Shown one piece after another: positions 12,268 to 22,067 of a stretch of DNA of 64,000 nt. The notes beneath the pieces were generated by a model. The model worked only from the letters and a program-made list of their open reading frames with translations, was not told the origin of the DNA and did not search any database. The stretch comes from Thiotrichales bacterium (GTDB taxonomy: Bacteria; Pseudomonadota; Gammaproteobacteria; Beggiatoales; Beggiatoaceae): NCBI GenBank assembly GCA_016745035.1, contig JADGDE010000001.1:348507-412506 (forward strand), given 5' to 3'. Numbering within the stretch: the first letter of the stretch is position 1; each line of letters starts with the position of its first letter. A program made the position numbers and the translations under genes.

Positions 12268-13458
12268 TTATTCGATGATTTTAGCGACAACACCTGCGCC
12301 AACGGTACGACCACCTTCGCGAATCGCAAAGCGTAAACCTTCTTCCATCGCGATAGGCGCGATTAAGGTTACGTCCATTTTGACGTTATCACCAGGCATA
12401 ACCATTTCTACGCCTTCTGGTAATTCACAAGCACCGGTTACGTCAGTGGTACGGAAGTAGAACTGTGGACGATAGCCATTGAAAAATGGGGTGTGACGAC
12501 CACCTTCTTCTTTACTTAAGATGTACACTTCTGCTTCAAAACGGGTATGTGGTTTAATTGTGCCAGGATGCGCCAATACTTGACCGCGCATCACTTCATC
12601 ACGTTTAGTACCACGTAAAAGAACACCAACGTTATCGCCTGCCACACCTTCGTCGAGCAGTTTGCGGAACATTTCCACACCCGTACAGGTGGTGACGGTG
12701 GTGTCTTTTAGACCCACAATTTCAATTTCTTCGCCGACTTTCACACGACCGCGTTCAACACGACCGGTGACAACCGTACCACGACCTGAAATAGAGAACA
12801 CGTCTTCAATGGGTAAAATGAAGCTTTGGTCAATATCACGTTCTGGTTCTGGAATATAAGTATCTAAAGCTTCAACCAATTTATCAATGGAAGGAACACC
12901 AATATCGCTGGTATCACCTTCTAAAGCTTTGAGGGCAGAACCGATAATAATAGGGGTATCATCACCTGGGAAATCGTAGCTATCTAAAAGTTCACGAACT
13001 TCCATTTCCACCAGCTCAACCAACTCTTCATCATCAACCATATCGGCTTTGTTCATGTAAACGATGATGTAAGGTACGCCTACTTGGCGTGCAAGCAAGA
13101 TGTGCTCACGGGTTTGTGGCATAGGACCGTCAGCTGCGGAGACGACTAAGATAGCGCCATCCATTTGCGCCGCACCGGTAATCATGTTTTTCACATAATC
13201 CGCATGCCCTGGGCAATCTACGTGAGCGTAATGACGGTTGTCAGATTCGTATTCAACGTGAGCTGTGGCGATAGTAATACCGCGTTCACGTTCTTCTGGC
13301 GCATTGTCGATTTGATCATAAGCTTTGGTTTCACCACCGTGCTTTGCAGCCATACAAGTGGTAATCGCAGCGGTTAAAGTGGTTTTACCATGATCAACGT
13401 GACCGATGGTGCCCACGTTTACGTGTGGTTTGCCACGTTCAAATTTTTCTTTGGACAT
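12268..13458 (-). CDS. tuf: Translation elongation factor Tu
   Basis: EF-Tu delivers aminoacyl-tRNA to the ribosome in a GTP-dependent way. The 396-residue protein has the GTPase motifs GHVDHGKT (G1), RGITI (G2), DCPGHADY (G3) and NKAD (G4), followed by the two beta-barrel domains. It follows a four-tRNA-style leader (Tyr, Gly, Thr) and precedes tRNA-Trp and secE, as tufB does in E. coli. A GAGGA ribosome site lies just ahead of the ATG. Many gammaproteobacteria have a second tuf copy, but none is in this window. Confidence 0.98.
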   Translation of the reverse strand: MSKEKFERGKPHVNVGTIGHVDHGKTTLTAAITTCMAAKHGGETKAYDQIDNAPEERERGITIATAHVEYESDNRHYAHVDCPGHADYVKNMITGAAQMDGAILVVSAADGPMPQTREHILLARQVGVPYIIVYMNKADMVDDEELVELVEMEVRELLDSYDFPGDDTPIIIGSALKALEGDTSDIGVPSIDKLVEALDTYIPEPERDIDQSFILPIEDVFSISGRGTVVTGRVERGRVKVGEEIEIVGLKDTTVTTCTGVEMFRKLLDEGVAGDNVGVLLRGTKRDEVMRGQVLAHPGTIKPHTRFEAEVYILSKEEGGRHTPFFNGYRPQFYFRTTDVTGACELPEGVEMVMPGDNVKMDVTLIAPIAMEEGLRFAIREGGRTVGAGVVAKIIE

Positions 13459-13508
13459 TCCTCAGGTTTCCTCTGGAAAAGCTATACTATAATCACACGA
13501 CTAAAAAA

Positions 13509-13584
<76 letters not shown>

Positions 13585-13612
13585 AAAACATGCCTCGAAC
13601 GATACCAAGGGA

Positions 13613-13686
<74 letters not shown>

Positions 13687-13756
13687 AAATTAACCGAATT
13701 CAAAAAATCAAGCGGAATTTGCTATCTTAACTGTGCTATTCAGGTTAAGCAAAAAG

Positions 13757-13841
13757 TGGTGGAGGGGGGAGGATTCGAACCTCCGAAGGCTGTGCCGACA
13801 GATTTACAGTCTGTTCCCGTTGACCGCTTGGGTACCCCTCC
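13757..13841 (-). tRNA. tRNA-Tyr (GTA)
   Basis: A complete 85-base class II tRNA with a long variable arm. The acceptor stem is GGAGGGG/CCCCTCC, the anticodon loop CTGTAAA contains GTA and CCA is encoded. It is the first gene of the tRNA-tuf transcript, 14 bases downstream of the -10 box. Confidence 0.97.
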
Positions 13842-13854
13842 GAGATAGCCGCAA

Positions 13855-13884
13855 ATTATACGTACCCTTTTCTGATACTGTCAA
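13855..13884 (-). promoter_or_regulatory. Sigma-70 promoter of the tRNA-tuf operon
   Basis: On the minus strand a perfect -35 box TTGACA and a perfect -10 box TATAAT are separated by 18 bases, ending 13 bases before the tRNA-Tyr 5' end. Just downstream of the -10 the bases TTGCGGC could act as a G/C-rich discriminator of the kind seen at stringently controlled stable-RNA promoters. Such control is an inference. Confidence 0.88.
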
Positions 13885-13989
13885 GCGATTATTTGTTTTT
13901 TTATCAAAAAATTTGCAATAAAAATAGCAAAAAACACAAAATAAATTAATTATCAATAGGTTATGTTTTTATGCTATTTGTTGCCATAG

Positions 13990-15237
13990 CTACTTGCACT
14001 TACAAGCTTGAATCCAAGTTTGTACCTCGGCTGCCGACATTAGATCGGGATTACCCAAATCTTTATCCTCGGCATTAGCTAATTGCGCTGGTAAATGATT
14101 GATTAAGGCATCAAGGTCTGCTGCGTTGTGGATTTCATCATCCAATACGTTTGCCATCTCCATATGGTGTTCAACACCATGTTTACGCACCGCAGCAACC
14201 AAACCTTTGAGTAAAGTCTCCCACGTACTCATAGGCCCTTGCGTAATGGAGGCCGATTCGGCGGCTGAATCAATAAAAGCAAAGGGGACTTGGGCAAACT
14301 GCTGCTTTTTCGCCAGAATGGCTAAAATCCAATCGGTATCAAAGGAAAAATCAAAAACAGTTGGGTCTTGAATAATCTCTGCGAGTATTTTGCAATCGTA
14401 CAACTTAAACGCGGCTTGCGTATCGTGAATGCCCTGCTCAAAAATAGTTTTTCCAATCATGCGCTGCATATGGCGCAAAAGTTTGATACCAATGCCCCAA
14501 CGTGCCTCTTGTTTCACCAAGACGGCATCAGGGTGCTTACGATTACCTAGAACCACAGCTTGCTGGTTTTGTTGCCACGGAGCAAGCAATAAACCGATTT
14601 GCCCTAAATGTACCGAATTATCCGCATCGGTATACATCAGCGCATCCATGCCATCAGCAAGGGCTTGTTGTGCGCCGAGAATGACCGAACCGCCTTTGCG
14701 CGACTCATCAACACTATTTAAGCGCCCTAAGATATTGTTTTCGTCATTAATGCCATCTTTTAAAAATAAAACTTTGACCGCTTGCCCGAGCGGATGCTCG
14801 GCGGCAATTTTTTTTGCAATGTCGCCACTGTGATGTGGACAACCGTCATCGACTGCATAAATTGTCCATGATAAATGGGGATTGTAACGACTGAGCCATG
14901 CTAATTGTTCTAGCTTGACTCGCAGTGCATCTTCTCCATGAGGATTATCATCGCTTTTGGGATATAAGCGATGATGCTCGCCCCACATCGCAAAAACAAT
15001 CCCGATTTTCATGGGCTGTTTAATCGCGGCTAAAGCCTGGTGAGATTCTGCCAGTTTTGCCGCTATTTTAAATTCAAGCGGGGTATCAGCTTGTCTGGTG
15101 CAGGTTTTTATTTCTTCGAGACTTATATCATCTGTGCCTAAAAGGGCTTCTGTCAGGGCGTATAAGCTTTGTTGATCTGAGGCTTCAGTGAGGTCAAATT
15201 GAGTTTTGGCTTGGCTTAAAAACGTATCTAGCATCAT
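13990..15237 (-). CDS. GT-A fold glycosyltransferase-like protein
   Basis: This 415-residue soluble protein contains a glycosyltransferase family 2-like core from about residue 76 to 340. Strand beta-1 is KIGIVFAMWGE. An IYAVDDGCP segment is near residue 129, and the metal/nucleotide-sugar DxD motif is DAD at 204-206 (MYTDADNSV). FDFSFDTDWILAIL resembles the acceptor-binding region. There is no signal peptide or membrane segment. Residues 1-75 form a helical leader and the tail is also helical. It stands alone, divergent from the next gene, so donor and acceptor cannot be named. Confidence 0.7.
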   Translation of the reverse strand: MMLDTFLSQAKTQFDLTEASDQQSLYALTEALLGTDDISLEEIKTCTRQADTPLEFKIAAKLAESHQALAAIKQPMKIGIVFAMWGEHHRLYPKSDDNPHGEDALRVKLEQLAWLSRYNPHLSWTIYAVDDGCPHHSGDIAKKIAAEHPLGQAVKVLFLKDGINDENNILGRLNSVDESRKGGSVILGAQQALADGMDALMYTDADNSVHLGQIGLLLAPWQQNQQAVVLGNRKHPDAVLVKQEARWGIGIKLLRHMQRMIGKTIFEQGIHDTQAAFKLYDCKILAEIIQDPTVFDFSFDTDWILAILAKKQQFAQVPFAFIDSAAESASITQGPMSTWETLLKGLVAAVRKHGVEHHMEMANVLDDEIHNAADLDALINHLPAQLANAEDKDLGNPDLMSAAEVQTWIQACKCK

Positions 15238-15334
15238 GGGTTATCCGGCAGCAGCAATAATTTTGCTATCATAATTCAGGTTTTTTGTTTCAACAAGCTA
15301 GAAGCATCTCTTTAAAAAATATTAAAGGTTAATT

Positions 15335-15700
15335 ATGAATTGTTTTTATCACCCCGATACCGCCGCTATTGGTATTTGTAAAGCCTGTCAAAAAGGCCTA
15401 TGTAGCCAATGCGCAAATGATTTAGATCATGGTTTAGCGTGCAAAGATAAACATGAAACCGAAGTCGAACATTTACATATGATGACGGAAAAAAATATAA
15501 AAATTTATGCTTCTGCGCCGAAAAATATCTTGATAGCGCCGTTGTTTTTTATATTTATGGGGTTAGTTTATGCTGGATATGGTTATTTTTCTGGTTGGGG
15601 AATAACAGATATAGGGGTTGTTTTGGGAATGGGTTTTGCCTTGTTTGGCATAATCATTTTTGTGCGTAATCGGGCAATTTTTGGTAAAAAAACCGAGTAA
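15335..15700 (+). CDS. B-box zinc-finger-like two-helix membrane protein
   Basis: A 121-residue protein. The N-terminal 45 residues hold paired Cys/His ligands (MNCFYHPDTAAIGICKACQ, then CSQCANDLDHGLAC, and later H residues) that resemble a B-box type zinc finger. Two hydrophobic segments follow (about 64-82 and 88-110). Small proteins of this design are common in bacteria and have no settled function. It is convergent with the MOSC gene, with only four bases between stop codons. Confidence 0.7.
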   Translation: MNCFYHPDTAAIGICKACQKGLCSQCANDLDHGLACKDKHETEVEHLHMMTEKNIKIYASAPKNILIAPLFFIFMGLVYAGYGYFSGWGITDIGVVLGMGFALFGIIIFVRNRAIFGKKTE

Positions 15701-15704
15701 TCAA

Positions 15705-16448
15705 CTAAAACTGATCCCCAACATTAAGCATCCCATCATCACACACGCGCATATACATCCCCAGTTGATTAACCCCAAAATGCTCTAGCAAAGCTTGTGG
15801 GATGTGTAAATCGCGCGCGCAGGTTTGCGGATTGACATTGGTCGCCGCGCAGCGAGTGATGGGTTTTAAGGTTTCTAAGCGTACTTGATTGATGCTCAAT
15901 TGCTGCCAGTCGTGTTCTGCCCATGCCGGTAAATCACTGATATAGACATTAGCGCGAAAACGAATCGGGTCGATGTCTGTGCCTAAAACTTCAGCCAAAG
16001 CCCGCACACTCTCCAGATTAACAAAAGATAAAACTTTTTCTTTCACATCCGAGAACATATGTCCCTTAGCTTGCAGTAAGCGCGTGCCCGTGCCGCGAAT
16101 TTCATCGGCTAAATAATGGTTAAAAAAAGCCACCAAAGCTTGCTGACCATCGGCTTGTTTAAGATTAAAGCTTAAGGTGTTTTTCGAGCCACTGCTAAGG
16201 TCTAATGTCCCTGTATCGGGCTGATAATCGCTGTGCAAGGCGGCGAGTTTTGCGTTTTTCATCAGCATCAAATAATTGATTTTACTTTGGTGCTGGGGAT
16301 TGTTGGGGTCAAAGTCATTACCACCTTGCGCCAAGGCAAATTGGCGGTCTAAAGGCAAGCCTTGTCCCTGATACACAGGCACAGATTCTAAAAACTCAGG
16401 GCTTAAGCCTTTGATAGGATAACGACACAGGGCGCGAATCATACTCAT
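15705..16448 (-). CDS. MOSC domain-containing protein
   Basis: A 247-residue protein with an N-terminal MOSC beta-barrel ([30 protein letters not shown]) and a C-terminal MOSC domain. The domain has the conserved cysteine in [12 protein letters not shown], the position used in YcbX/YiiM relatives and in molybdenum cofactor sulfurases. Family members reduce N-hydroxylated compounds or handle molybdenum cofactor; the substrate here is unknown. Its ATG overlaps the lolD stop (ATGA), so it is coupled to the Lol genes, probably as a passenger. Confidence 0.85.
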   Translation of the reverse strand: MSMIRALCRYPIKGLSPEFLESVPVYQGQGLPLDRQFALAQGGNDFDPNNPQHQSKINYLMLMKNAKLAALHSDYQPDTGTLDLSSGSKNTLSFNLKQADGQQALVAFFNHYLADEIRGTGTRLLQAKGHMFSDVKEKVLSFVNLESVRALAEVLGTDIDPIRFRANVYISDLPAWAEHDWQQLSINQVRLETLKPITRCAATNVNPQTCARDLHIPQALLEHFGVNQLGMYMRVCDDGMLNVGDQF

Positions 16449-17122
16449 GTTTGTACCAGTCGCCCATTTTCGAGGCGGTAAATTTTGTCCATTCGTTCAG
16501 CGAGTTTCAAATCATGTGTCACCATCACCAAACTGGTGTTATTGGCTTGGTTAAGTTGTAACATGGTGTCATAGACTTGATTGGCGGTCTGTTGGTCAAG
16601 ATTGCCGGTTGGCTCATCTGCTAGCACACAAGCGGGGTTGGTGACCAAAGCCCGCGCCACGGCAGCGCGTTGGCGCTCGCCGCCGGATAACTCGCCTGGT
16701 TTGTGTTGCAAGCGCTGCCCTAAACCGACTTCGGTTAATAAAGCACTTGCCTTTGCCTCGGCGCTGGCGGGTTTGTCACCACGAATCAGCAGCGGCATAC
16801 AGACGTTTTCTAGGGCGGTAAATTCGGCGAGCAAATGGTGAAATTGATAAATAAAGCCCAGATGACGATTGCGTAAGTGCCCGCGCTCGGCTTGGCTTAA
16901 ACCTTGGAAATCTTGCCCCATTAAGCTGACCTTGCCCTGAGTAGGGCTATCTAAGCCGCCAAGCAATTGCAATAAGGTGCTTTTACCCGAACCCGAGCTG
17001 CCAACGATGGCAATGCGCTCGCCTGCTTGTAAGCTAAAACCGAGCTGTTGTAATACCGTAACGCTGATTTCGCCCTCAGTAAAAGAGCGCTCCACCGCTT
17101 GGCAACGTAAAATCTCACTCAT
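16445..17122 (-). CDS. lolD: Lipoprotein-releasing system ATP-binding protein LolD
   Basis: This is the ATPase of the Lol ABC transporter, which extracts outer-membrane lipoproteins from the inner membrane and hands them to LolA. It has 225 residues. The Walker A motif GSSGSGKST is at 41-49, the signature LSGGE at 146-150 and the Walker B/ DEPTG region at 166-174. The Q-loop context FIYQFHHLL is the LolD form. It overlaps the permease gene by eight bases upstream and the MOSC gene by four bases downstream. Confidence 0.93.
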   Translation of the reverse strand: MSEILRCQAVERSFTEGEISVTVLQQLGFSLQAGERIAIVGSSGSGKSTLLQLLGGLDSPTQGKVSLMGQDFQGLSQAERGHLRNRHLGFIYQFHHLLAEFTALENVCMPLLIRGDKPASAEAKASALLTEVGLGQRLQHKPGELSGGERQRAAVARALVTNPACVLADEPTGNLDQQTANQVYDTMLQLNQANNTSLVMVTHDLKLAERMDKIYRLENGRLVQT

Positions 17123-18365
17123 AACGCAAAGCCTCCGCCGGTTCGGTGCGTGCTGCTTTTAGGGCAGGGTATAAGGTCGCGAGTAAACTGATTAAGCAGG
17201 ACATGCCGATGATTTTATACACATCTTGCCAGTGCAACTCCGAGGGCAGTTCGGTGATGTAATAGACGCTGCTATCTAAGAACTTCACGCCCAGTGCTTG
17301 CTCAATCGCGGGAATAATGCTTTCGATATTTAAAGATAAGGCAATGCCACCGATTGCCCCAAGGCTAGTACCAAACAGCCCGATAATCGCGCCTTGAACA
17401 ATAAAAATCAGCATTACCAAGCGCGGCGTTGCGCCAAGGGTGCGTAAAATAGCTATATCGCTTTGTTTATCCGTGACTACCATCACCAAGGTCGAGATAA
17501 TATTAAACGCCGCGACCGCGACAATCAGGGTTAAAATCACAAACATCACGGTTTTTTCCATTTTCACCGCCTTAAAAAAGTTCGCATGGCGATAGGTCCA
17601 ATCATAAATAAAATAGCCCCACGGCAGGGTTTCGCTTAACTGGGCGGCAAAAGCGGGGGCGGCAAACATATCGGTGATTTTAATATTTAAGCCTTGCACC
17701 TCGCCTGCGGGAATCCTTAAGAGGCGAGCCGCATCTTCGATATGCAGCAGCAATAAATTATTATCAAATTCGTGCATTCCGACTTGGAAAATGCCTGCTA
17801 CCGTCATGCGTTTCATCCGTGGCAATACGCCCACGGGGGTGACGCTGGCTTGCGGCACAACCATAGTGATTTTATCGCCAACTTCTACGCCCAAACTCGC
17901 CGCCAGCCCATCGCCAATCAGGACATTAAAAGATTTCGGGGTCAGGGCATCAAGGCTGCCGTGCTTAAGTTTATCGGCAACCTCAGAAATACGCGGCTCA
18001 TAAGCGGGGTCTATGCCTTGGAATAAGCTGCCATAAACTTGTCCATGTTGGCTAAGCATGGCTTGCCCTTCAATATAGGGCGCAACCCCAGTGACTTCCG
18101 GGTTGGTGCTGACTTGCTCAGCGAGGCTTTGCCAATTGCTAAAACTCTGGTCGCGGGCGCTGATGACCACATGCGGAGCCATCCCCAACATTCGCTGGCG
18201 CAGTTCGGATTCAAAACCATTCATCACCGACAACACCGTGATTAGCGCCATCACCCCAAGGGCAATACCGAGCATCGAGGTGAGCGAGATAAAAGAGATA
18301 AAATGATTGCGGCGTTTGGCGCGGGTGTAACGCAGACCGATATAAAGCGCAAGGGGTTGAAACAT
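17115..18365 (-). CDS. Lipoprotein-releasing ABC permease, LolC/LolE family (possible LolF type)
   Basis: This 416-residue inner-membrane permease partners LolD. It has one N-terminal membrane helix (about 24-45, in the [19 protein letters not shown] region), a large periplasmic domain (about 46-270), and three C-terminal helices typical of MacB/FtsX-fold permeases. E. coli encodes two paralogues, LolC and LolE, around LolD. Only one is found here, so the transporter may use a homodimeric LolF-like permease as described in several gammaproteobacteria. A second copy elsewhere in the genome cannot be excluded. Confidence 0.9.
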   Translation of the reverse strand: MFQPLALYIGLRYTRAKRRNHFISFISLTSMLGIALGVMALITVLSVMNGFESELRQRMLGMAPHVVISARDQSFSNWQSLAEQVSTNPEVTGVAPYIEGQAMLSQHGQVYGSLFQGIDPAYEPRISEVADKLKHGSLDALTPKSFNVLIGDGLAASLGVEVGDKITMVVPQASVTPVGVLPRMKRMTVAGIFQVGMHEFDNNLLLLHIEDAARLLRIPAGEVQGLNIKITDMFAAPAFAAQLSETLPWGYFIYDWTYRHANFFKAVKMEKTVMFVILTLIVAVAAFNIISTLVMVVTDKQSDIAILRTLGATPRLVMLIFIVQGAIIGLFGTSLGAIGGIALSLNIESIIPAIEQALGVKFLDSSVYYITELPSELHWQDVYKIIGMSCLISLLATLYPALKAARTEPAEALRYE

Positions 18366-18520
18366 AGACAGTATAGAACCTTACAACAGCTAAAATTTAG
18401 AGCAGGCACTCTATCACCAAAAGCTCAATGAACTCAAGAGGTTTTAAGCACTGTTGAGATTTGGGTGTAGATGGGTTTATGCACCTGACTGCCTTATTTT
18501 TTGCCGATAACGAATGCAAA

Positions 18521-18566
18521 ACTGGAATCGCGGCTTCAGCCACGCCCAAACGGGACTAAAGTCCCG
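18521..18566. repeat. Degenerate palindromic intergenic repeat
   Basis: This lies in the 270-base gap after the Lol permease start. A segment whose reverse complement reads GTGGCTGAAGCCGCGATTCC is followed by the perfect hairpin CGGGACTAAAGTCCCG (18551-18566). A related segment, GGCTGAAGTCGTGATTCCA, occurs in the opposite orientation near 28612-28632. Nothing in the rest of 18366-18632 looks like a gene. Confidence 0.65.
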
Positions 18567-18632
18567 GTTCCGTGCGCCTGTGAAGGCATCTTATCAACAT
18601 AGTAAAAGTCTATTTCAGCGTAGGGGTAATCG

Positions 18633-19078
18633 TGTCTCAGTAGTATTGTAAAAAATGGAAGTATTCATACAGGAAAACAAAAATATGTCTGTAAAGACTG
18701 TCGTCGCCAAATACGATAGCGCTTATCGATAGATTATTACTCGAACGACTGGCTTTGGGTGCTATTGCTAGAGCTGTTGGTGTTTCTTTATCGTGGTTGC
18801 AAAGATATACGAATAAAAAATATGAACAAATACCACGTGAGGTACAGGTCAGAAAAAAGTCTAATGTGCAAAAGAAGAAAAATAAGCAATGGATATGGCT
18901 TGCTTTAGACCGTGAGACTCGAGAAATTGTTGGTGCATATGTTGGGAAACGTGATGCTCAGGCAGCTCAAAAACTTTGGGATTCTTTGCCCCCAGTCTAT
19001 CGGCAGTGTGCCGTATCATACACTGACTATTGGGAAACTTATCAAGTCGTTTTACCTAACAAACGTCATCTTCAATGA
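18633..19078 (+). pseudogene. Relic of an IS1-family transposase
   Basis: Two frames together recall an IS1-type InsAB transposase. The first encodes a zinc-ribbon remnant (KNGSIHTGKQKYVCKDCRRQ, about 18655-18712) and then stops. A shifted frame continues with IDRLLLERLALGAIARAVGVS, a helix-turn-helix, and then the start of the catalytic domain (WIWLALDRETREIVGAYVG and VSYTDYWETYQVVLP). The third acidic residue and the C-terminal third are missing. The 3' end is cut where it meets the integrase stub at about 19072. The element is dead, and its first Cys pair is also degraded. Confidence 0.8.
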
Positions 19079-19258
19079 AACATCAGGATAAACACCGAGT
19101 GCTAAGGTTTTTTGTTTTTTGTTATAACGATAACTTGCCCGCCAATATTTCGAGCCTTTAATCATTACAAGTAGAAATAAGCCGTTGCCGTTCATCAACT
19201 TATGCGCCCGTTCCTTGGGCTTGGCTTGTTGTATTTGCAGGGTAGTGAGTCTGCTCAT
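19070..19258 (-). pseudogene. N-terminal stub of a tyrosine recombinase (integrase)
   Basis: About 60 codons from the ATG at 19258 encode the arm-DNA-binding (DUF4102-type) domain of P4-like integrases: MSRLTTLQIQQAKPKERAHK, then NGLFLLV, KYWRASYRYNKKQKTLALG and VYPDVSLK. The frame is then broken by the junction with the IS1 relic. The core-binding and catalytic domains are absent. A good AAGGGGG ribosome site precedes the start. It lies 175 bases downstream of tRNA-Ser on the same strand, the usual position of an integrase gene of an island integrated at a tRNA. Confidence 0.78.
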
Positions 19259-19432
19259 AAAGCCCCCTTGTGGGTATAAGTTGGTTAGATTATAGGCATA
19301 TACCAACAAAAATACCAGCGGCTAGTTGTGGCTGGTATTATAACGATATGAACAGATTTGGATAGAAACCCCAGTATTTTCTAGGGGTCTTAGAATTGCT
19401 GTGTAGCTTATTTGATAATATGAAGCTTGAAA

Positions 19433-19523
19433 TGGTGGAGAAGGTGGGATTCGAACCCACGGAAGGCTACTAACCCTCAACGGTTTTCAAGACCGCCGCA
19501 TTCGACCACTCTGCCACCTCTCC
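19433..19523 (-). tRNA. tRNA-Ser (TGA)
   Basis: A complete 91-base class II tRNA. The acceptor stem is GGAGAGG/CTTCTCC, the anticodon loop CTTGAAA contains TGA, the variable arm is long and CCA is encoded. The base before CCA reads A, whereas serine tRNAs usually carry G there. Its 3' side faces the integrase stub, so it is a likely former attachment site. Confidence 0.95.
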
Positions 19524-19534
19524 GAAGGGACGCA

Positions 19535-19563
19535 ATTATAGGGGCAAAGCCCTAGCTTGACAA
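19535..19563 (-). promoter_or_regulatory. Sigma-70 promoter of tRNA-Ser
   Basis: On the minus strand the -35 box TTGTCA and the perfect -10 box TATAAT are 17 bases apart. The -10 ends 11 bases before the tRNA-Ser 5' end. Confidence 0.8.
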
Positions 19564-19624
19564 GCTTTTTTTTCAAAAAAATACACCGTGTTTTGTAATT
19601 ATTTGAAAAATAAATATTATTGTT

Positions 19625-19708
19625 CTGATATTACGCGCTTATTGTTTTTTGCTTCATTATTCAACAATTGCCTGCATAGTGAAGCTTAGCCGTGCAACAA
19701 TGGCGGTT
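19625..19708 (+). repeat. Truncated copy of the CTGATGTTACGCA repeat family
   Basis: It begins CTGATATTACGCGCTTATTG and continues with the TTTTTTGCTTCATTAT and GTGAAGCTTAGCCGTGCA segments that also occur in the copy at 57193-57301. It stops after AATGGCGGTT without the right-hand terminal repeat. It lies just past the murJ stop codon. Confidence 0.75.
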
Positions 19709-19713
19709 ATATA

Positions 19714-21276
19714 CTATATGGATTTTTTACTGAAAAAACTTTTTAGCGACAAGCCCATTAATTGCAAACTGACGAAGTAAATCGTAATCGCGGAACCTAT
19801 CCAGCCCATTAAACGTGCGCTGCGCTCTATCGCGCCCGCGTCCCACCACACTTGGGGGTTTTGCGTGCCCCACCATAGCCATACGCTCATCAGCACCGAG
19901 GCAATCAGGATTTTTGCAAGAAAGCCGCGCCAGTGACTTGCTGCTAGTGGGCTGTAGATGTTTTGTTTATGCAATTGCCAAAATAATAAACTGGCGTTGA
20001 TGGTCGCTGATAGCGCGGTCGCCAGCGCCAAGCCCGCATGAGCCAGCGGGACGATAAAGATAAGATTGAGCGTGATATTGCTAACCATGGCAACCACGGC
20101 AATTTTGACCGGGGTTTTGGTATCTTGGCGCGAGAAAAAACCGGAAGCGAGAATTTTTATCAATACAAAACCAGATAAGCCAATAGCATATGCCACCAAG
20201 CTGCGGGCGCTCATTTCGACATCGTGCTGGCTAAATTCGCCATAGTTAAACAAGGTCGCTAAAATGGGTTCCGCCAGCCACATCAGCCCCAGTGTCGCAG
20301 GCACACAAACCAAAAACACCAAGCGCAAACCCCAGTCTAAGGTTTTTTGATAATCCTCGTGTTTTTCGGCGGCGACCAGTTTTGAGAGGCGCGGCATTAA
20401 CACCGTCGCCAAGGCAACACCAAAAATACCGACAGGAAACTCGAGCAATCTATCAGAATAATACAGCCATGAAACGCTGCCGCTAACAAGCAGCGATGCC
20501 ATCAAGGTGTCGATTAATAAGCTGATTTGCGTCACCGATACGCCAAACAAGGCGGGCAACATCAGCTTAAAAATCCGCCGCACGCCCTCGTGTCCGCGAA
20601 TAATCGGACTAGCCAGCCGTGGGCGCACCAGCAAATGTAGGGCATTGACAAACGGCAGTTGAAATAAAAATTGCACGATACCCGCTAGCAACACGCCCCA
20701 AGCCAGCGCCATAATCGGCTGTTCAAAGGCATCACTAAAGCCCCATGCGGCACTAATTAAACAGACATTTAATAGCACCGGGGTAAAAGCGGGGACGGCA
20801 AAACGCCCATAGGTATTCAGCACCGCCGAGGCAAAAGCGGTGAGGGAGATAAATAATAAATACGGAAAAGTCAGGCGCAATAAATCCGCTGTGAGTCCCA
20901 ATTGCTCGGGGTTTTGCGTAAACCCTGGGGCAAATATCATCACCACCAAAGGACTAAAAACCAAACCAAACAAAGTCACCAAGCTTAAAATCAGCCCCAA
21001 ACTGCCGACCGTGTGGGCGAGCAGGTCTTGGACTTCTTTGTGTTCACGTTGGGTTTTGTATTCGCTCAAAATCGGAATAAAGGCTTGTGAAAAAGCGCCC
21101 TCGGCAAATAAGCGCCGCATAAAATTAGGGATTTTAAACGCGACCAAAAAGGCATCCACCGCCGCGCCTGCGCCAAAATATTGCGCAATCACCACATCAC
21201 GGACAAAGCCTAAAATCCGCGATAGCAAGGTAAAACTACCAATGGTCGATAAAGAGCGCAGCAGAGAACGGGACAT
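19714..21276 (-). CDS. murJ: Lipid II flippase MurJ (MviN)
   Basis: MurJ is an inner-membrane flippase that moves the peptidoglycan precursor lipid II to the periplasm and is essential in most gammaproteobacteria. The 520-residue protein is all helical membrane segments (about 14) of the MATE/MOP fold. It has the MurJ signatures SRILGFVRDVVIAQYFGAGA and RLFAEGAFSQAFIPILSEY near the N terminus. It is monocistronic and divergent from hflD, with about 117 bases between starts. Confidence 0.95.
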   Translation of the reverse strand: MSRSLLRSLSTIGSFTLLSRILGFVRDVVIAQYFGAGAAVDAFLVAFKIPNFMRRLFAEGAFSQAFIPILSEYKTQREHKEVQDLLAHTVGSLGLILSLVTLFGLVFSPLVVMIFAPGFTQNPEQLGLTADLLRLTFPYLLFISLTAFASAVLNTYGRFAVPAFTPVLLNVCLISAAWGFSDAFEQPIMALAWGVLLAGIVQFLFQLPFVNALHLLVRPRLASPIIRGHEGVRRIFKLMLPALFGVSVTQISLLIDTLMASLLVSGSVSWLYYSDRLLEFPVGIFGVALATVLMPRLSKLVAAEKHEDYQKTLDWGLRLVFLVCVPATLGLMWLAEPILATLFNYGEFSQHDVEMSARSLVAYAIGLSGFVLIKILASGFFSRQDTKTPVKIAVVAMVSNITLNLIFIVPLAHAGLALATALSATINASLLFWQLHKQNIYSPLAASHWRGFLAKILIASVLMSVWLWWGTQNPQVWWDAGAIERSARLMGWIGSAITIYFVSLQLMGLSLKSFFSKKSI

Positions 21277-21393
21277 AAATCATGCCTATACAGACGAAAA
21301 GGGGACTATTTTCGCACAATCACGGCAAAAAGCCATATCTGAACGTGTTAGAATGCACGGTTTTATTTAGCTGACCGGAAATACAACCGCATC

Positions 21394-22032
21394 ATGCCTC
21401 AATTGCAAGATACCACCCTCGCACTCGCTGCTGTGTTACAAGCAAGCCATCTTGTTTATCAACTGGCGCATCAAGGGATTTATTCAGAAGAAGATTCGCA
21501 CCCTTTGGTGCATAGTTTGTTTCAATTTGACGCGCCCGATACCCCTGCGGTGTATGGCGACATCAGCCAATTGCGCTTGGGACTGGAGTTATTACAAGCT
21601 TATTTTGGTGGCAGTAGCCCGGCGTATGCGAAAAACCCCGATGTGATTCGCTATGCTTTGGCGGTGCTCACCGTTGAGCGTCATTTTAGCCAAAGCCCAG
21701 TGATGCAAGAAGAAGTGCATATGCAATTGCTGCAAGCAGAAACCGATATGGCAGGTCATTTTGAACTCGACAGTTTATTGTTTTCTAAATTAGCCAAAAT
21801 CTATGAAAACAACCTCAGTCAACTCGGTTTCCGCGTCTATATCAAGGGTAATGTTGAACACTTAAAAAACCCACGATATGTTGCTAAAATACGCACCTTA
21901 TTACTGGCAGCCGTACGCTCGGCGATGTTATGGCGACAATTTGGCGGCAATCGCTGGCAATTGTTTTTTAAGCGCGGCAAAATCGTGCAATGTAGCAATG
22001 ACTACTTACGCCAAATAAAAGCACTGAGCTAA
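21394..22032 (+). CDS. hflD: High frequency lysogenization protein HflD homologue
   Basis: A 212-residue helical protein of the HflD (DUF489) family. E. coli HflD is a peripheral inner-membrane protein that binds the lambda CII activator; its cellular role is unclear. The family segment LAAVLQASHLVYQLAHQG and the C-terminal RVYIKGNVEHLKNP ... IRTLLLAAVRSAMLWRQ are conserved. E. coli hflD follows mnmA and precedes purB. Neither is here, so the context has been rearranged. Confidence 0.92.
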   Translation: MPQLQDTTLALAAVLQASHLVYQLAHQGIYSEEDSHPLVHSLFQFDAPDTPAVYGDISQLRLGLELLQAYFGGSSPAYAKNPDVIRYALAVLTVERHFSQSPVMQEEVHMQLLQAETDMAGHFELDSLLFSKLAKIYENNLSQLGFRVYIKGNVEHLKNPRYVAKIRTLLLAAVRSAMLWRQFGGNRWQLFFKRGKIVQCSNDYLRQIKALS

Positions 22033-22067
22033 CCCCCGCCTAAGCCCCATCAGGAGTGGCCAACAAT

